From assembly GCA_025991245.1 (NCBI GenBank), contig BQMJ01000063.1, positions 62,001 to 126,000 on the forward strand: 64,000 nucleotides of DNA. The letters are read 5' to 3'. The translations under genes and the position numbers were made by a program. This DNA comes from Galdieria partita (taxonomy: Eukaryota; Rhodophyta; Bangiophyceae; Galdieriales; Galdieriaceae). Shown in pieces: positions 24,841 through 36,127 of the stretch; within the stretch, counting starts at the first letter, position 1, and each line of letters opens with the position of its first letter. The notes beneath the pieces were generated by a model. It did not search any database. It was not told the origin of the DNA and saw only the letters and a list, made by a program, of their open reading frames with translations.

Positions 24841-26751
24841 CTAAGGGATGTTCAACCATCTGAAAGTTTGAGATATTTTGGACTTACTGTTTACGGTTTC
24901 TTCGGTGTCGGATCCCTTTGAGACAGTAGCAACATCATCTTTTGATTCCTCCTGTTCTTTGTCCTCTTCAATGGATATATCGGTGTCATCTATAAGATTA
25001 TCCTTAAATGCACTATCTGCTTGTTCTATGTTGCTGCGATAATCCGGAGGAGCTACGAACCAAGGTATTTTACCTCGAAGGTAATCGTTTAGAATCATCT
25101 TCGCAATAGTATTCAAGTCCGGTTCTCCTCCTTTTAGTAATTTACCAGTCTTCCTAGCCATTTGTTCTAAAAAGTCATTCGCATCGGTCCAATCCAAAAT
25201 GCCATATGTCTTCTTTAAATGCTGTTTCTTCACCCTTTGTAAAAGGAGAGGAATATAATCAGCTGCTTCATCCCTTAAAGATTCTGTTCGTACAACTCCC
25301 TAATACATGATATTAGTCCTCAGTGGTCTCAAAAGAATCAGTACAAACCCTTAGTACCAATTCCGCGTCATCGGGAGCAGAAGCTTCATGGACAATCCCA
25401 GGACAATCAATCAAATAAACTCGACGGAACAAAGTAACATATTGCCAAACCTTTGTTTCTCCAGGAACAGGAGCAACGTTCACAACCTATATCACTATAT
25501 CTATAATCTATTTGTAATATCACTGTCGAACAATACCTTTTTCCCACGGAGTGTATTGATAATGGAGCTTTTACCAACATTCGGGTAACCAATGATTCCA
25601 ACAGATATACTCTTTTTGTCGGAATGCAAATTCGCAAATTGCCGCAACAAACCAATCAAAGTGGACTTGCCAAACGATTTTTGCATAGTTGCTCGAAATG
25701 CAACCGTCGGATAATCCTTCGAAAGATAGCGAATCCAATGCTTCGTTATAAAAGAAGGAATCAAATCACATTTGTTCAACAATAGCACAACATGTTTGTG
25801 TGGACATTCACGTTGAATGAACTTCTCCACGTACGAAATCCGGGTTCCTAATGGATTTCGAGCATCTAAAACTTCTAAAAGGACATCACTCGAATCAATA
25901 ACTTTAAACAACTCTCCCCATATTCTTTTACTCTGTCCTTTATCCAAAGCATGATTCCTATCAAACACGACTTGACTTTCTTCTTTCCCGTTGGCGATCA
26001 TCTCAGCACTACTATGGACAATAGGTTCTTCCTCTCCCATACTGGCTTCAAACTTATCACGCGATTTCTTAGCAGCTTCATAATATTCCTGTAAATCAGA
26101 ATAGTCCCCTATCCTCGGGCGCTTTCTCCATCTACTCAATAGTTATACGATAGTGAATCGACAGAAATATAAACTCACTTTTTTTCTGAAAAGACTTCTT
26201 CAAAGGGTTCAATTCTAAGTAACGACAAGCGAGATCCATCTTTGTCTCCAGCAGTATTGTCAAAATCTACTAGACCCAGAGGAAGTTTCTTTTGCTTTAC
26301 GATAACTGAGAAGGGATCTTGTCGAACGTTTTGGATACTTTCTCGGAATTTTTCTAGTTGTTGTTGGTCAACAACTCTTGTATTTCCAAACCACCGTCGG
26401 TTGGGAGCTGTTCTTCCCGCACCAGGCTACGAAGACGGAGCAGCGAGGCTTAGAAGAACTTGACTAGTTCAAACTCTTGAGAGACTAACCTGTGGAATAT
26501 TACTGGTGTTATCACCTGCTCCTGGTATGCGCTTTCCTTTTTTATCATATCTACGAGAAACAACGGTGAAATTCGACAAAGTAATTGTTTGACAGAACTT
26601 ACTGATATGCCTTTTTCCGATAAAGCTTTAAACGGTTAATAGTTGCCCGTGACCTAATTTGATTAGATGTTGTCTTGTTTGGTCGATTGTTATCTTCCGA
26701 GTGCTTTGGAACAGGTTGCTTTACTTTAGCGGAAGAAGTTGCCTTTGTCAT
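24841..26751 (-). CDS. NOG2: nucleolar GTP-binding protein NOG2/GNL2
   Basis: Circularly permuted GTPase of pre-60S ribosome maturation and nuclear export. About six exons from ATG 26751 ([20 protein letters not shown]). The NGP1NT domain includes [33 protein letters not shown] and [13 protein letters not shown]. GTPase motifs appear in permuted order, as in YlqF/NOG proteins: [41 protein letters not shown] (G4), [17 protein letters not shown] (G1), [15 protein letters not shown] (G2) and LIDCPGIV (G3). The C-terminal NOG2 segment has [20 protein letters not shown] and [13 protein letters not shown], then an acidic tail. Strong family call. Confidence 0.93.
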
Positions 26752-27657
26752 TGGGAAGAAAAAATGACGGTGGCGCCTTTACGATGGACGGCAAATGGTT
26801 AAGGAAATGAGTTGTAATATTGAATTCCGTTCATTGCAGGCCCTTTATAGTCAATATGATATGAGGCGCTTTTTCTATGTTGTTCATTCTATTCTTTCTA
26901 TTCTCTTTCATAAAGACCTTTGTTACCTAGAACAACAAATTTTCAAATATAGAAGTGGTGATTCTATTTTTACAGACATGTTACCTAGCGCAGGCCTATT
27001 AAGAAATCTGTCCATATTTGTACCATTATTAAATAAACTATGAAAGATTCATAACTACAAAAAACACTCAAAATGCCATTCATTCAGCTACTCTATCTTC
27101 TTCAAGGTACTAGTGAAGTACTATAGGATGCAGTTCATCAGCTCTAGGGTGTCTAACCTCGATGAAAAATAATAACCGAATACTTTGAAAAGGCAATTTT
27201 TGTATTTCGATAAATCAACTTTGCAACTTCTTATTGGATATAAGTACAAGGAATATGAAATTTATATTACTTTTTATATAACTGGCAATAGGTAACGACG
27301 TCGTCACAACAAGGATATCAAGACACTCCAAAAATAAATAGAACGATCGGGTATTATATTAGCAACATGTATTTTCCTGATGAATGTTGTAACAAATATG
27401 GAAGGGATACTGTAAGTTCCTTTAAAAGGGAAAAGAATGCAAATACGCTAGATGTCTCTTGAAGACTTTCGAAATCCTACTAGCCAAATGAAACTCGAAT
27501 TCATCTCTCAATGGAATTTTGTTGTTAAGAATATCTTGTATCGTTCCAAAGAGTTTTCACTCATAACAGTAGACCAACTGAAATGAAAAAGTCTGGTCTG
27601 AGGAGAGCTGTTGGACATTTTAGAAATTCGTGTCGAAATGGGAAAAGGAGGATTGCT
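26752..27657. other. 906-bp intergenic region
   Basis: Large gap for this gene density, between divergent NOG2 and F-box genes. It is AT-rich and holds a GGCGCC hexamer at 26772 near the NOG2 start and an ACGACGTCGT palindrome around 27295-27304. A reading frame at 26795-27043 has no recognisable features. I see no tRNA or other RNA. Confidence 0.5.
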
Positions 27658-29381
27658 ATGAAGCCTTTCAGTGTAGGCTCGCCTAAAAAGAGGAAGAGGT
27701 AAGTTGTTTGAATTTTTGTGACCCAATTTGTTTCTTAAAAAATTATATAAAGAAACGAATGTGTGCAGACAGGAGTAGAAGAACCTTCAACTGCTGAAAG
27801 TACTTTTGACGCAAGAAAGGGTATTAACTGTTTGCCACAAGAATTGTTGGCGAATATTTTTTCATATCTGCCACCAGAAGGAATACCGGAGTGTTCTCTT
27901 GTGTGCAAGAAGTGGAGAGAAGCAGCACATGTGGAGGATAGCTTGTGGAGAAAGCTAGCTTTTAATCGTTGGCCTTGCTATGTCAATTTGAAAAGGTTCG
28001 TATAGGTTTGTTTATCGTTATTGATTCATGAAAAACTCGAAAGGGATCAGAGTTGGAGGAATTTTTTTATTTCTAATTATCGTTGTGAACTTTTGTCGGA
28101 GCGGTTCCCTTTTCTAAGTGATGAAATAGAATTGGATGTGGCAAGTCTTTCTCTGGATAAGATATTTTCTTGTGGTTGGCTTCCTCAGTTCGACCATCAG
28201 AACGAGTCACAACGATATATTTTGGCTGGAACTAAGAATCACAAGCTATTGCTCATAGACTCAGCTCAACTCAGAATGAACGTGTTTTCGGCCCCTTCCA
28301 TTTCCGTACCACCGACAAACTTATCGCATCCAAATGTTTCGCCTCCTTGTCATGGCGGTATTCGGGTGGTGTTATTTCATCCGCTAAATGGAACAGTGGT
28401 TACTAGCGGATGTTCTTCTCATCAAATGTTGTTATGGGATGCTGCAAGTTTTCTTTCCAGCACCAAATGTCCTAAACCTTTGGCTGGTTTTTCTGAACAT
28501 TCTGATTGGATTTTCGCAGCTGATTGGCTAAATGACAATGTGTTTGCAACTGCAGGAAGAGATGGCAGAATTTATGCGTGGAGTACGGAGCCAAATGAAA
28601 GTGTTGTAGATAACATACTACTGGAAAGAAATCCGTCATATGAGAAGGATGAGGTTCCAATTTTCAAAAGTATCGCAAAGTTGGTAGATCACGGAAGTGA
28701 ACATAGAATCCGTGAAATCAAGAGTGACTCGTTTCACAAGCAGTTTGGGATCCTCTCTTTGTCTAATGAAGAGGACGGTGAGTTTCAGGTTTGGGATGTA
28801 GAACAGAGGAAGTCTATTAGTTCTGTTCCTCTTTCATCTTCTCGTGATGCAGTTACTTTGGCATATTATCCAGAAAGAAATGTATACTTTGTGGGAAGTC
28901 ATGTTCGGCTGTATATGGTAGATCCTAGAGCGGGGAGGATCCAAAAGGCCTTGTATTTCATAAGTAATTTGCATGCTTCACATATACGCAGTCTAGTAGT
29001 TCGTTATCATATGTTGACTATTGGATTCGGGACAGGAAGACTCTTTTTTTATGACTTACGAAAGGACAGTGAGAGTCTCGTTCGGAATGGTCATCGAGGA
29101 CTTCGACTTGGTCGCGGCTGGGTTCGCCAAGATAATCAGACTGATAGTCCCGGACCTCATCTTATCGAGGATTACAATCCAGCCGTATACTGTATGAGGT
29201 ATGTGAATAGAACTATACATGAGTCAGATAATAACTGTGTTGTAGTTATACTGAAGATGGACACAATCTTTTTGTGGGCGGTGGTCCACTACAACTGAAC
29301 CTTTATGGTTCTTATGCAAGTTTCCTAAAAGTGAATCCTGCACGATTGGTACAAGCACAAAGACCTTGTTTAGAAGCCTAA
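27658..29381 (+). CDS. F-box protein with DCAF12-like WD40 propeller
   Basis: Likely ubiquitin-ligase substrate receptor. Four exons (27658-27698, 27753-27995, 28044-29198, 29246-29381) sum to 1575 nt, 524 residues. The start is a nuclear-signal-like MKPFSVGSPKKRKR. The F-box is at about residues 35-85: INCLPQELLANIFSYLPPEG, CSLVCKKWREAAHVEDSLWR. The rest is a propeller with VLFHPLNGTVVTSGCSSHQM, LLWDAASF, SDWIFAADWLNDNVFATAGR, DGRIYAW and EFQVWDVEQRKS. Its C-terminus matches DCAF12: GTGRLFFYDLRKD, LRLGRGWVRQD, NPAVYCMRYTEDGHNLFVGG and GPLQLNLYGSYAS. The YDLR stands where DCAF12 has its DDB1-contacting YDIR. Human DCAF12 has no F-box, so the architecture could dock to SKP1, DDB1, or both. Confidence 0.8.
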
Positions 29382-29424
29382 TGATAACTTGCCAACTTCT
29401 GTGTGTAGTTCCTATGCTCAGAAT

Positions 29425-29881
29425 TTACCACTCCATTCCGTTTTGTTCAAGTGCTCGACGTAATTTTCGTTTTTTGTCCATTAAACACCTTTTTCTATGT
29501 TCTTGAAAACCTCTTCTCAAACAAGTTTTGTTACAGAATTGGTCTCGACATCGGAGTGGACAAACTATCCCTTCACCACGAGGTACTATTTTTCCACAAA
29601 AAGAACAACAAACTTGGAAAACTTCTCAATACTAAGAGATTGCAAAAGCAATTTGTCTTACTCCTATTCTCGGTCTCAATCTCCTCCATCCTTTCTAGTT
29701 CTGCTATCCAATGTTGTCTGACTTCCTCGGGCACAATCGATATCAGCAGTTTCGATATCTGAGAGCTTTTCTTCAAAACGTCTTGCGCTTTTTCTTCTGC
29801 CTTGTGCATATCTGGACAGTTCTTCGCTTCCTCAATTTGTTGTTCAAGAGAGTGTATCCATTGTTCTATAGCTTCCGTCAT
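29425..29881 (-). CDS. small coiled-coil protein with C-terminal MYND-like zinc finger
   Basis: Two exons (29881-29662 and 29624-29425) with a 37-bp intron give 139 residues. The N-terminal half is helical, charged and probably coiled coil (MTEAIEQWIHSLEQQIEEAK..., then VPEEVRQHWIAELERMEEIE). The C-terminal half has regularly spaced cysteines: CCSFCGK, then GIVCPLRCRDQFCNKTCLRR and EHRKRC. The CxxC-x(n)-CxxxC-x3-C-x3-C-x7-H-x3-C pattern resembles MYND or HIT zinc fingers. It ends KKRKLRRALEQNGMEW. No named orthologue is recognised; the finger suggests protein-protein interaction. It is divergent from HtrA with 70 bp between starts. Confidence 0.65.
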
Positions 29882-29951
29882 ACCTCTATGAAATATGGGT
29901 AGCAGCTAATGAATGATGTCAACCAAAGGATTGGATTGAGGTGGTAGAGAG

Positions 29952-31379
29952 ATGCAACGATATGGTTTGCTACGGAGTTTGGCAAGTCTTGTCAATTCTA
30001 CTAAAAGTGTTTATAACGGAGGGAAGATTGAGCGTTTTCATAGGACGTTTCAAGGTTCTTCAGCTTCCTTTAAATATGGTGTATATTTTATGACTGGCTC
30101 CTTGGTTGGCGCCTTTGGAAGTATAGTTTCGTATCACTATCTTTATGGCAACGAGAATGCAAAGCATCGAGTTGGCGATAGTGCAGTACAACTGTGCAAC
30201 ATGAGTGTAGATAACAGTTCCAAGTTGATAAAGCTGGGCAGCTTTGAAGGTGATCAGGCAGCGGGCAGTGCGGAAGGAGGAGTGATGAGTCGCTATGCAA
30301 TAGCTGATGCAGTAGCCAAAGTTGCTCCAGCAGTAGTGAATATAACAGTAACTTCTGAAGGACCTCCTAGTCCTTGGCTTGGGCCTATTGGTCCTCGAGA
30401 AGTTCAACAGTCTTCTGGTTCAGGTTTTATCATTGACCCTCAAGGTTTCATTCTAACCAACGCCCACGTCGTTTCGGAGGCGTCGCACTATACTGGTCAA
30501 GTAACAGTTACTTTACAAGACGGAAGAGCGTTTCCTGGAAAACTTCACAGTCATGATACTTTATCAGATCTTGCAATTATCAAGGTAAGCTAGTATATGA
30601 AATGTTTCTCATACTTTGGCTCATATAGAACATACACATGTAGATAGATGCTGGTCAATCCCTGCCTTGCGCCAAGTTGGGAAATTCTCGCAATCTTCGT
30701 CCCGGAGAATGGGTCATTGCGTTGGGAAGTCCTTTGATGCTGGCCAATTCGGTTACATCGGGTATTGTTAGTGCAGTGCAAAGAGAGTCTTATGAATTGG
30801 GATTTCCTGGTTCTTCAAAACTTGCTTTCATTCAAACTGATGCAGCAATCAATGTAGGCAATTCTGGAGGTCCTTTGGTGAATTTAGATGGAGAAGTTGT
30901 TGGTATCAACACAATGAAAGCACTTCGTTCGGACGGAATTAGTTTTGCTCTACCTATAGATTTGGTCAAGGAAGTAGTAGAACAGCTAAAACTGCATGGT
31001 TTTGTGAAACGTCCTTATTTGGTAGGAAGTAGTTTTTTTGTTGAAAATTTTTTTCTTATGAAAGTAGGGCATCAAACTATTGACTTTGAGTCCTCGGGTA
31101 TTGGAAGAACTGAAAGAAAGGGATCCTCATTTTCCGAATGGTGTTAGTTATGGTGTGTTGGTTCCTCAGGTTTTACCAGGTTCACCTGCAGACCGCGGTG
31201 GTTTGCGAGCAGGAGATGTTATTATTGAGTTTGATGGAAAGCCAGTGAAATCGACCCGAGAGTTTTTAGATATTTTAGGTTATAGAGTTGATAAGCCTAT
31301 TCAAGTGAAGATTATTCGAGGCGAAAGAAGTGAAACGATTTCGTTGACCATTCAGCCCGAAGTGATGAGGAATTCATGA
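29952..31379 (+). CDS. HTRA: HtrA/DegP-family serine protease, probably mitochondrial (Omi-like)
   Basis: ATP-independent quality-control protease. Three exons with short introns near 30583 and 31023. The leader [20 protein letters not shown] is presequence-like, then a hydrophobic segment ([20 protein letters not shown]) could anchor it in the inner membrane, as in HtrA2. Catalytic triad: His in [11 protein letters not shown], Asp in [12 protein letters not shown] and Ser in [20 protein letters not shown]. One PDZ domain follows ([12 protein letters not shown]..., [20 protein letters not shown]). Plastid DegP is the alternative. The TGA stop overlaps the ATG of ThiD (ATGA at 31376-31379), an arrangement typical of bacterial operons and unusual here. 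Confidence 0.9.
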
Positions 31380-32273
31380 AGACTTTAAGAGCGTGTCACC
31401 CTGTGCCTTGTACACTAATAGTAGCAGGCTCCGACTCCTGTGCGGGAGCAGGTATTCAAGCAGACTTGAAAACAATGTTAGCTTTAGGTGTTTATGGAAC
31501 TAGTGTAGTTACTGCAGTCACTGCTCAAAATACTTTGGGCGTTCAAGGAATATATCCTATAGAGCCTTGGTTTGTCAGACAGCAGTTAGACTCGATATTA
31601 TCAGATATTTCAATTGCCGCAGTAAAAACTGGTATGTTATACAGTGCTGATATAATTCAAGAACTTGCTCTTGCTTTGAAACAATACTCGTTTGGACATA
31701 TGGTTGTCGATCCTGTTCTTGTGGTAGGTTGCCCCATGTTTGTTCTTTATTTTGGAGATTTCTAGTCTGTAGGCAAAAGGTGGTCAGTTTCTGTTAACAG
31801 AAGATGCTTTGGAGACTTTAAAAACAGATTTGTTTCCCCTTGCCACTCTAGTTACTCCCAACATACCTGAAGTATGTGCCTTGATTGGGAGAGAATTGGA
31901 ATCGCTGCAAGATATTCGGGAAGCAGCAAAGGATTTGTTAAGCTTTGGTTCAAAGGCTGTGTTGATTAAGGGAGGTCACACCATTGCAAGTTCAGAACTC
32001 GATGACTCCTGCGTAGATATTTTGTTAGATTCTAAAGGTGTCGAAGTTTATGCGAGACCACGTTTGGATACTTTGAATACTCATGGAACGGGTTGTACTA
32101 CTGCTTCGGCTATCTGCGCATATCTTGCAAAGGGATATGCTTTGAGAGACTCGGTGGCTAAAGCGAAGGAATACGTCTTTGGTTGTATAGAACACAGTTT
32201 TCCTATAGGAAAAGGACATGGACCACTGAACCATGGCTTTTCTATCAACAGTGAAAGTAACTCCAAAACATGA
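31376..32273 (+). CDS. THID: hydroxymethylpyrimidine (phosphate) kinase ThiD
   Basis: Thiamine biosynthesis: phosphorylates HMP and HMP-P before coupling to the thiazole. Two exons (31376-31723, 31773-32273) give 282 residues. Ribokinase-fold signatures: TLIVAGSDSCAGAGIQADLK, VVTAVTAQNTLGVQGI, VKTGMLYS, MVVDPVLVAKGGQFLLTEDA (split by the intron), TPNIPEVCAL, VLIKGGH and the anion-hole/catalytic motif NTHGTGCTTASAICAYLAKG. The first in-frame ATG is at 31376; the next lies inside the domain, so the start must overlap the HtrA stop unless an upstream exon is spliced in. No leader is obvious, and no fused ThiE domain is present. Confidence 0.93.
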
Positions 32274-32313
32274 ACGATAGAAAAGGTCATCATCTAATAC
32301 TAGTGCTTTATCT

Positions 32314-33819
32314 TCATTCATTCATCACAATACAGAAATGGCTCTTATCGACAAGTAAAAGTGGTCCTTTCTCTTCCAAAGGCCAAGTACAGGATTGCGC
32401 TTGAAACTCAGAGAACGGTAATGGAACACTAATAGCACCTATATATGAAGAGTCTATCAAGTACTATGTTGTTGACTGCAGAATGACTGACCTTTTGAAT
32501 TCCATAGAAACAAATATTCAGAACCTGTGACAAAGGCAAGTTGTGTACAACATGAATTCCACTGTATCATTTTGATGTTTGTTTGACAAATTAAAACGGC
32601 TTCAAGTTCCATTTCAAGAATATTCCAGATCCATAAAACATGAGGAGTATTTTCGTTGCAGGAAGCCAAATATTTTCCATCGAAACTCCATTTCAATAGA
32701 GAAATGCCTTGCTTTGCGTTGGGTTTAGTTATATCAGCTGGACGATATTTTAATTTTACTGGTTCGGTCTCCATAACGAAATGATTTTCTCGAAGAAGAA
32801 GTTTGGAAGAGTTGGACTGTGTCAATTTTTGTTTTCGAACATTTTCTCTATCAGTGATAGGAGTTGTTGTGATTGGCTTCTCTATAAAGATACTTTGGTT
32901 CTGTTGAGGATATATCATATCCGTATGCTCAAATTCAGCTATTATTTTAGATATAGTTGTGTTGACAATCCGTACAACTTGATCGAAACTTGCAATAGCT
33001 AATAGATTTCCTGTTGGAGACCATAATGCTTCCCGAATACCAAGTGCCGCTGTATATGGTTGATAGTAGAATAGAACTTTTCCTTGAGGCAAAATAACTT
33101 GGAGTTGATTGTATAAGGAAGACGAGTGAATCATAATGGTATATTCGTTAGGACACCAAGAGAGACCTGTTATATCAAGGAGAGAGACTGCAAAGTTGAA
33201 CAATATTTCAAAATTCTCCATACATATAATACTGACAAAGTAACTGCCATTCTTCTTTCGAATTGCTGCATAATATCGACCATCATATGAATACGAAGTT
33301 CGTCTAAGAATTGGCATTTCTACATATTCCACCTTGCCCATCCATTGACCAGTTACTGAGAAGAATATCAAAGCCAGTTTGAAGTCCAGTGCCACAACAA
33401 TATGTGAAGAATCTGGACAAAAGTCTGCATCCGAACAACCCTATATAAGCACAAGGATGAGAAGCTACATAATATGTAAGAGGCATCGCACGAACCGTTG
33501 GAGAGAGCTCAATCTTAACTGCCTTTCTTTCGCTTAGAACTTCTTTTACAAGAACGTATGTTTTACTTTTTGGAAATAGAATTAGCAGTTGAGAGTTTGG
33601 AGCCCACTTTAGTGAAGTGATAGTTTCCCGAAAACAAAATTGCTTGACAATGGTTTGAGAAAGAAACGAATCTTTCAGATTACTGCAAGTTACCTGTAAT
33701 GTTTTGATTTCGATACTGTCATATATGACTAGTTGATTATCATAAATACTGGCAATTTTCGTTCCACAAGGTGACAACTTGGTGGGTCCTCTACGTCTTA
33801 AAGTGTTGGAGAATTCCAT
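32314..33819 (-). CDS. WRAP73: WRAP73/WDR8-like WD40 protein
   Basis: Related to a centrosome/spindle-pole WD protein of animals and fungi. Three exons; introns are around 33427-33460 and 32460-32510. I chose ATG 33819 (MEFSNTLRRRGPTKLSPCGT), which fits the family start; ATG 33852 would add 11 residues. Blocks include IASIYDNQLVIYDSIEI, ITSLKWAPNSQLLILFPKSK, SYSYDGRYYAAIRKKNGSYF, GLSWCPNEYTIMIH, LPQGKVLFYYQPYTAALGIR, ALWSPTGNLLAIASFDQVVR, LLKWSFDGKYLASCNENTPH and LWIWNILEMELEAVLI. The last exon supplies QSCTWPLEEKGPLLLVDKSH. Red algae lack centrioles, so the role here may concern spindle poles. It is convergent with ThiD, 40 bp apart. Confidence 0.8.
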
Positions 33820-34109
33820 TGGCACGAAATTCAAAAATTCGAGGGAAAACAAGTGCTTGAAAGGGCTTCAGAGGGAACATTACAACTTTATTGGGTCAAT
33901 AAAGAATATGTGCAGAACCAAACACTTATTGAAATCTTTTGTAGATCACAATATGCAATCATTTTGATCACTTTTATTCGAGAGCACAATTTGTTGTAAA
34001 AATTTTGTTGATCTGTTCTCATGTGGATTGAAAGAGGCTGTTGCTGTTCGTTGGAGACTTTTTGGTATTGACAAAAGAAAGTGACTGAGAAAAACTGTAA
34101 CTTGAGGAA

Positions 34110-36102
34110 ATGTCTCACGGGAGGCCACAAGAAAATAATACGTCATTTTCAGGTACGAACTACAGCTCAAGAGGTTGGAGAGCGCCACAACGCTCGACAC
34201 AGTACACTAGTGATTTAATAGATGATATGGATGACTTCAGCATTCCTGGTTGTGATAATAGCAGCTCAAGGAGGCGTTTGAGCCAACCCTTGGAACCAGC
34301 TAGTGGTGACACTTATTCTAGTTATCAAAAGGAAGGTCTTCCTGCAGTTAAGCAATTGAACCAGTCAGTGAAGAAACTAAGCATTGAAACTGACCTTGCT
34401 AGAGAAGAAAAAGATATAGAAGTTTTTACTAGAGCAGATGATAGCTTTCCTTCCTTTGCTTCTACTGGGAAAGTTGGCAAAAGAGAAATTGTTGGAGCTA
34501 AGACAGCTGCAAAAACCAAGTTCCCAGCTCCTTTACAGCCTAACCCTCCTTTGCCTTCAATCCTATCACTTTCAAAGAACAATAAGCAACCACAAGACGA
34601 AGGGAATCTTTCCAGTTCAAAGAGTTGTTCTACTCCAGGAACTCCTGCCAAGGAAGGAAACCTGTTTTGGTCCGGAGACAAAGTTACTACAACTAGTTTC
34701 CCCTCGTTTTTAGGTCAAACTATTCGTACTACGAATTCTGAGTTTAGTAACGAAGACGCTGTTCTTAGTCCATACACCAGTTCATCAGAAGACTCTGCAA
34801 ATATTCATTTGGATTCAGTTTCTCGAGAAAATAAGTTTGCTTCGTTTCATGATAATGGAATGTTTTCTCCACAAAGTGATACTACCACAGAAACAAGGTC
34901 GCGTGCTTCTTCGGAAGATGATGGAAGAAGCACCAGTTCCTTACCCAGTGCCACAGAGAACAAGGTTTTCTTTCCTTATACTGATACTTTTGTCTCCTCT
35001 ATGTCTTCTCCATCGAAGCATTCTGTAGCAGTGCCTTTTGTTGAAGCGGAATGGAAAATATGGCAAGATCTTCGGAAAGAGAATTGTTTGACTCGTAATG
35101 AATTGGCCGCTATAGTTGATCGTGCTGTTGATCGTCGACTTAGTAGCAATTCAAGCATGACATGTACCAAGTTGGTTGAACTTTGTAATGAGGGAAAGGC
35201 ATATGTGATGGATATACTTTTTATTCTTTCTAGTCGACCCATCGTGAATGATGCAGCGATGACGTTGAAGTGTTTATATTTGATTCATCGTTTGTGCTTA
35301 GAGGGACCTATCGATTCTCTTTGGCAAGGTAGACATGATAGTTTACCTCTTTTAGACACCATTTCAAAGAACTGGACAAAACCTAGAAATGAAAGTCTTG
35401 CAGTACACCCAGCAAGAAGTATTTGTAGTCGTTATTCATCATTTATATTGGACAAATATCGTTTTCACTTGGAATTTCCAGAGTTTGAGACTAATTATTC
35501 TTTGGACCGTTTCTTTCGCCGATTGGAAATTGAACAAGTGGATCCTGTTCAAAGTGCACACAACAATCAGCGTTATTTAAAGGTTGTAGTAGATATGGTT
35601 TCTGAGGAAACAAGTATTAACTGGAATTCTTTAGGTTATCAGTTATTCTACAGCATCAAGATTGTTATTCTTATTGGAAGGTATTATTCGGGTTTTGAAG
35701 AATCTTGTTGAACGGCGTCACCTTGGTCCTGCAGTAGAAGTTTGTGTTCTTCCTTGTATTGAAGAAGCCAAGGGCCTCCATGTAATATGTGTTTATTTAT
35801 TCAGCAAATTGTTGAAGATGCCTACAGAGCTGGTTCAGTTTTCAAGAAGCGAGCAAGAAGATATGATTACTAATTTTGAAGAACTTCACAAGATTCTCCG
35901 TTCTACTTTTCAAGTTTGTCGTTCATTTGAATCGATGAATGTAGATATTCCTGAGCTTTCACCCATATTGACATTACCTAATTCTTCCTGTCAACGCCCA
36001 GAGTCGAGAGACACTTTGCATATCAAGTGTCATTTTCATTCTTTTGCAGCATTGCATAAGGCATTTGAACCTGAACATGCTCCAGAAGTATTGAGTGAGT
36101 GA
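34110..36102 (+). CDS. ANTH/ENTH-like domain protein with long disordered N-terminus
   Basis: Probable phosphoinositide-binding endocytic adaptor. Two exons (34110-35585, 35635-36102; a 49-bp intron) give 647 residues. Residues 1-300 are Ser/Thr-rich and disordered-looking. From about 310 an ANTH-like helical domain follows: AYVMDILFILSSRPIVNDAA, TLKCLYLIHRLCLEGP, LLDTISKNW, CSRYSSFILDKYRFHLEFPE, RLLFLLEGIIRVLKNL, VCVLPCIEEAKGLHVICVYL and FEELHKILRSTFQVCRSFES. In AP180/CALM the ANTH domain is N-terminal, so the order is reversed here; plant-like or AAK1-associated variants are alternatives. The stop TGA lies in a GAGT repeat (TTGAGTGAGTGAGAC) with a second open frame right behind it. Confidence 0.68.
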
Positions 36103-36127
36103 GACTATTGTGGATTCATTCAATAAA

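Noticed and set aside
26795-27043. 82-codon open frame in the NOG2/F-box gap
   Set aside because: No family features, AT-driven hydrophobic composition, and no splice partners; likely chance.
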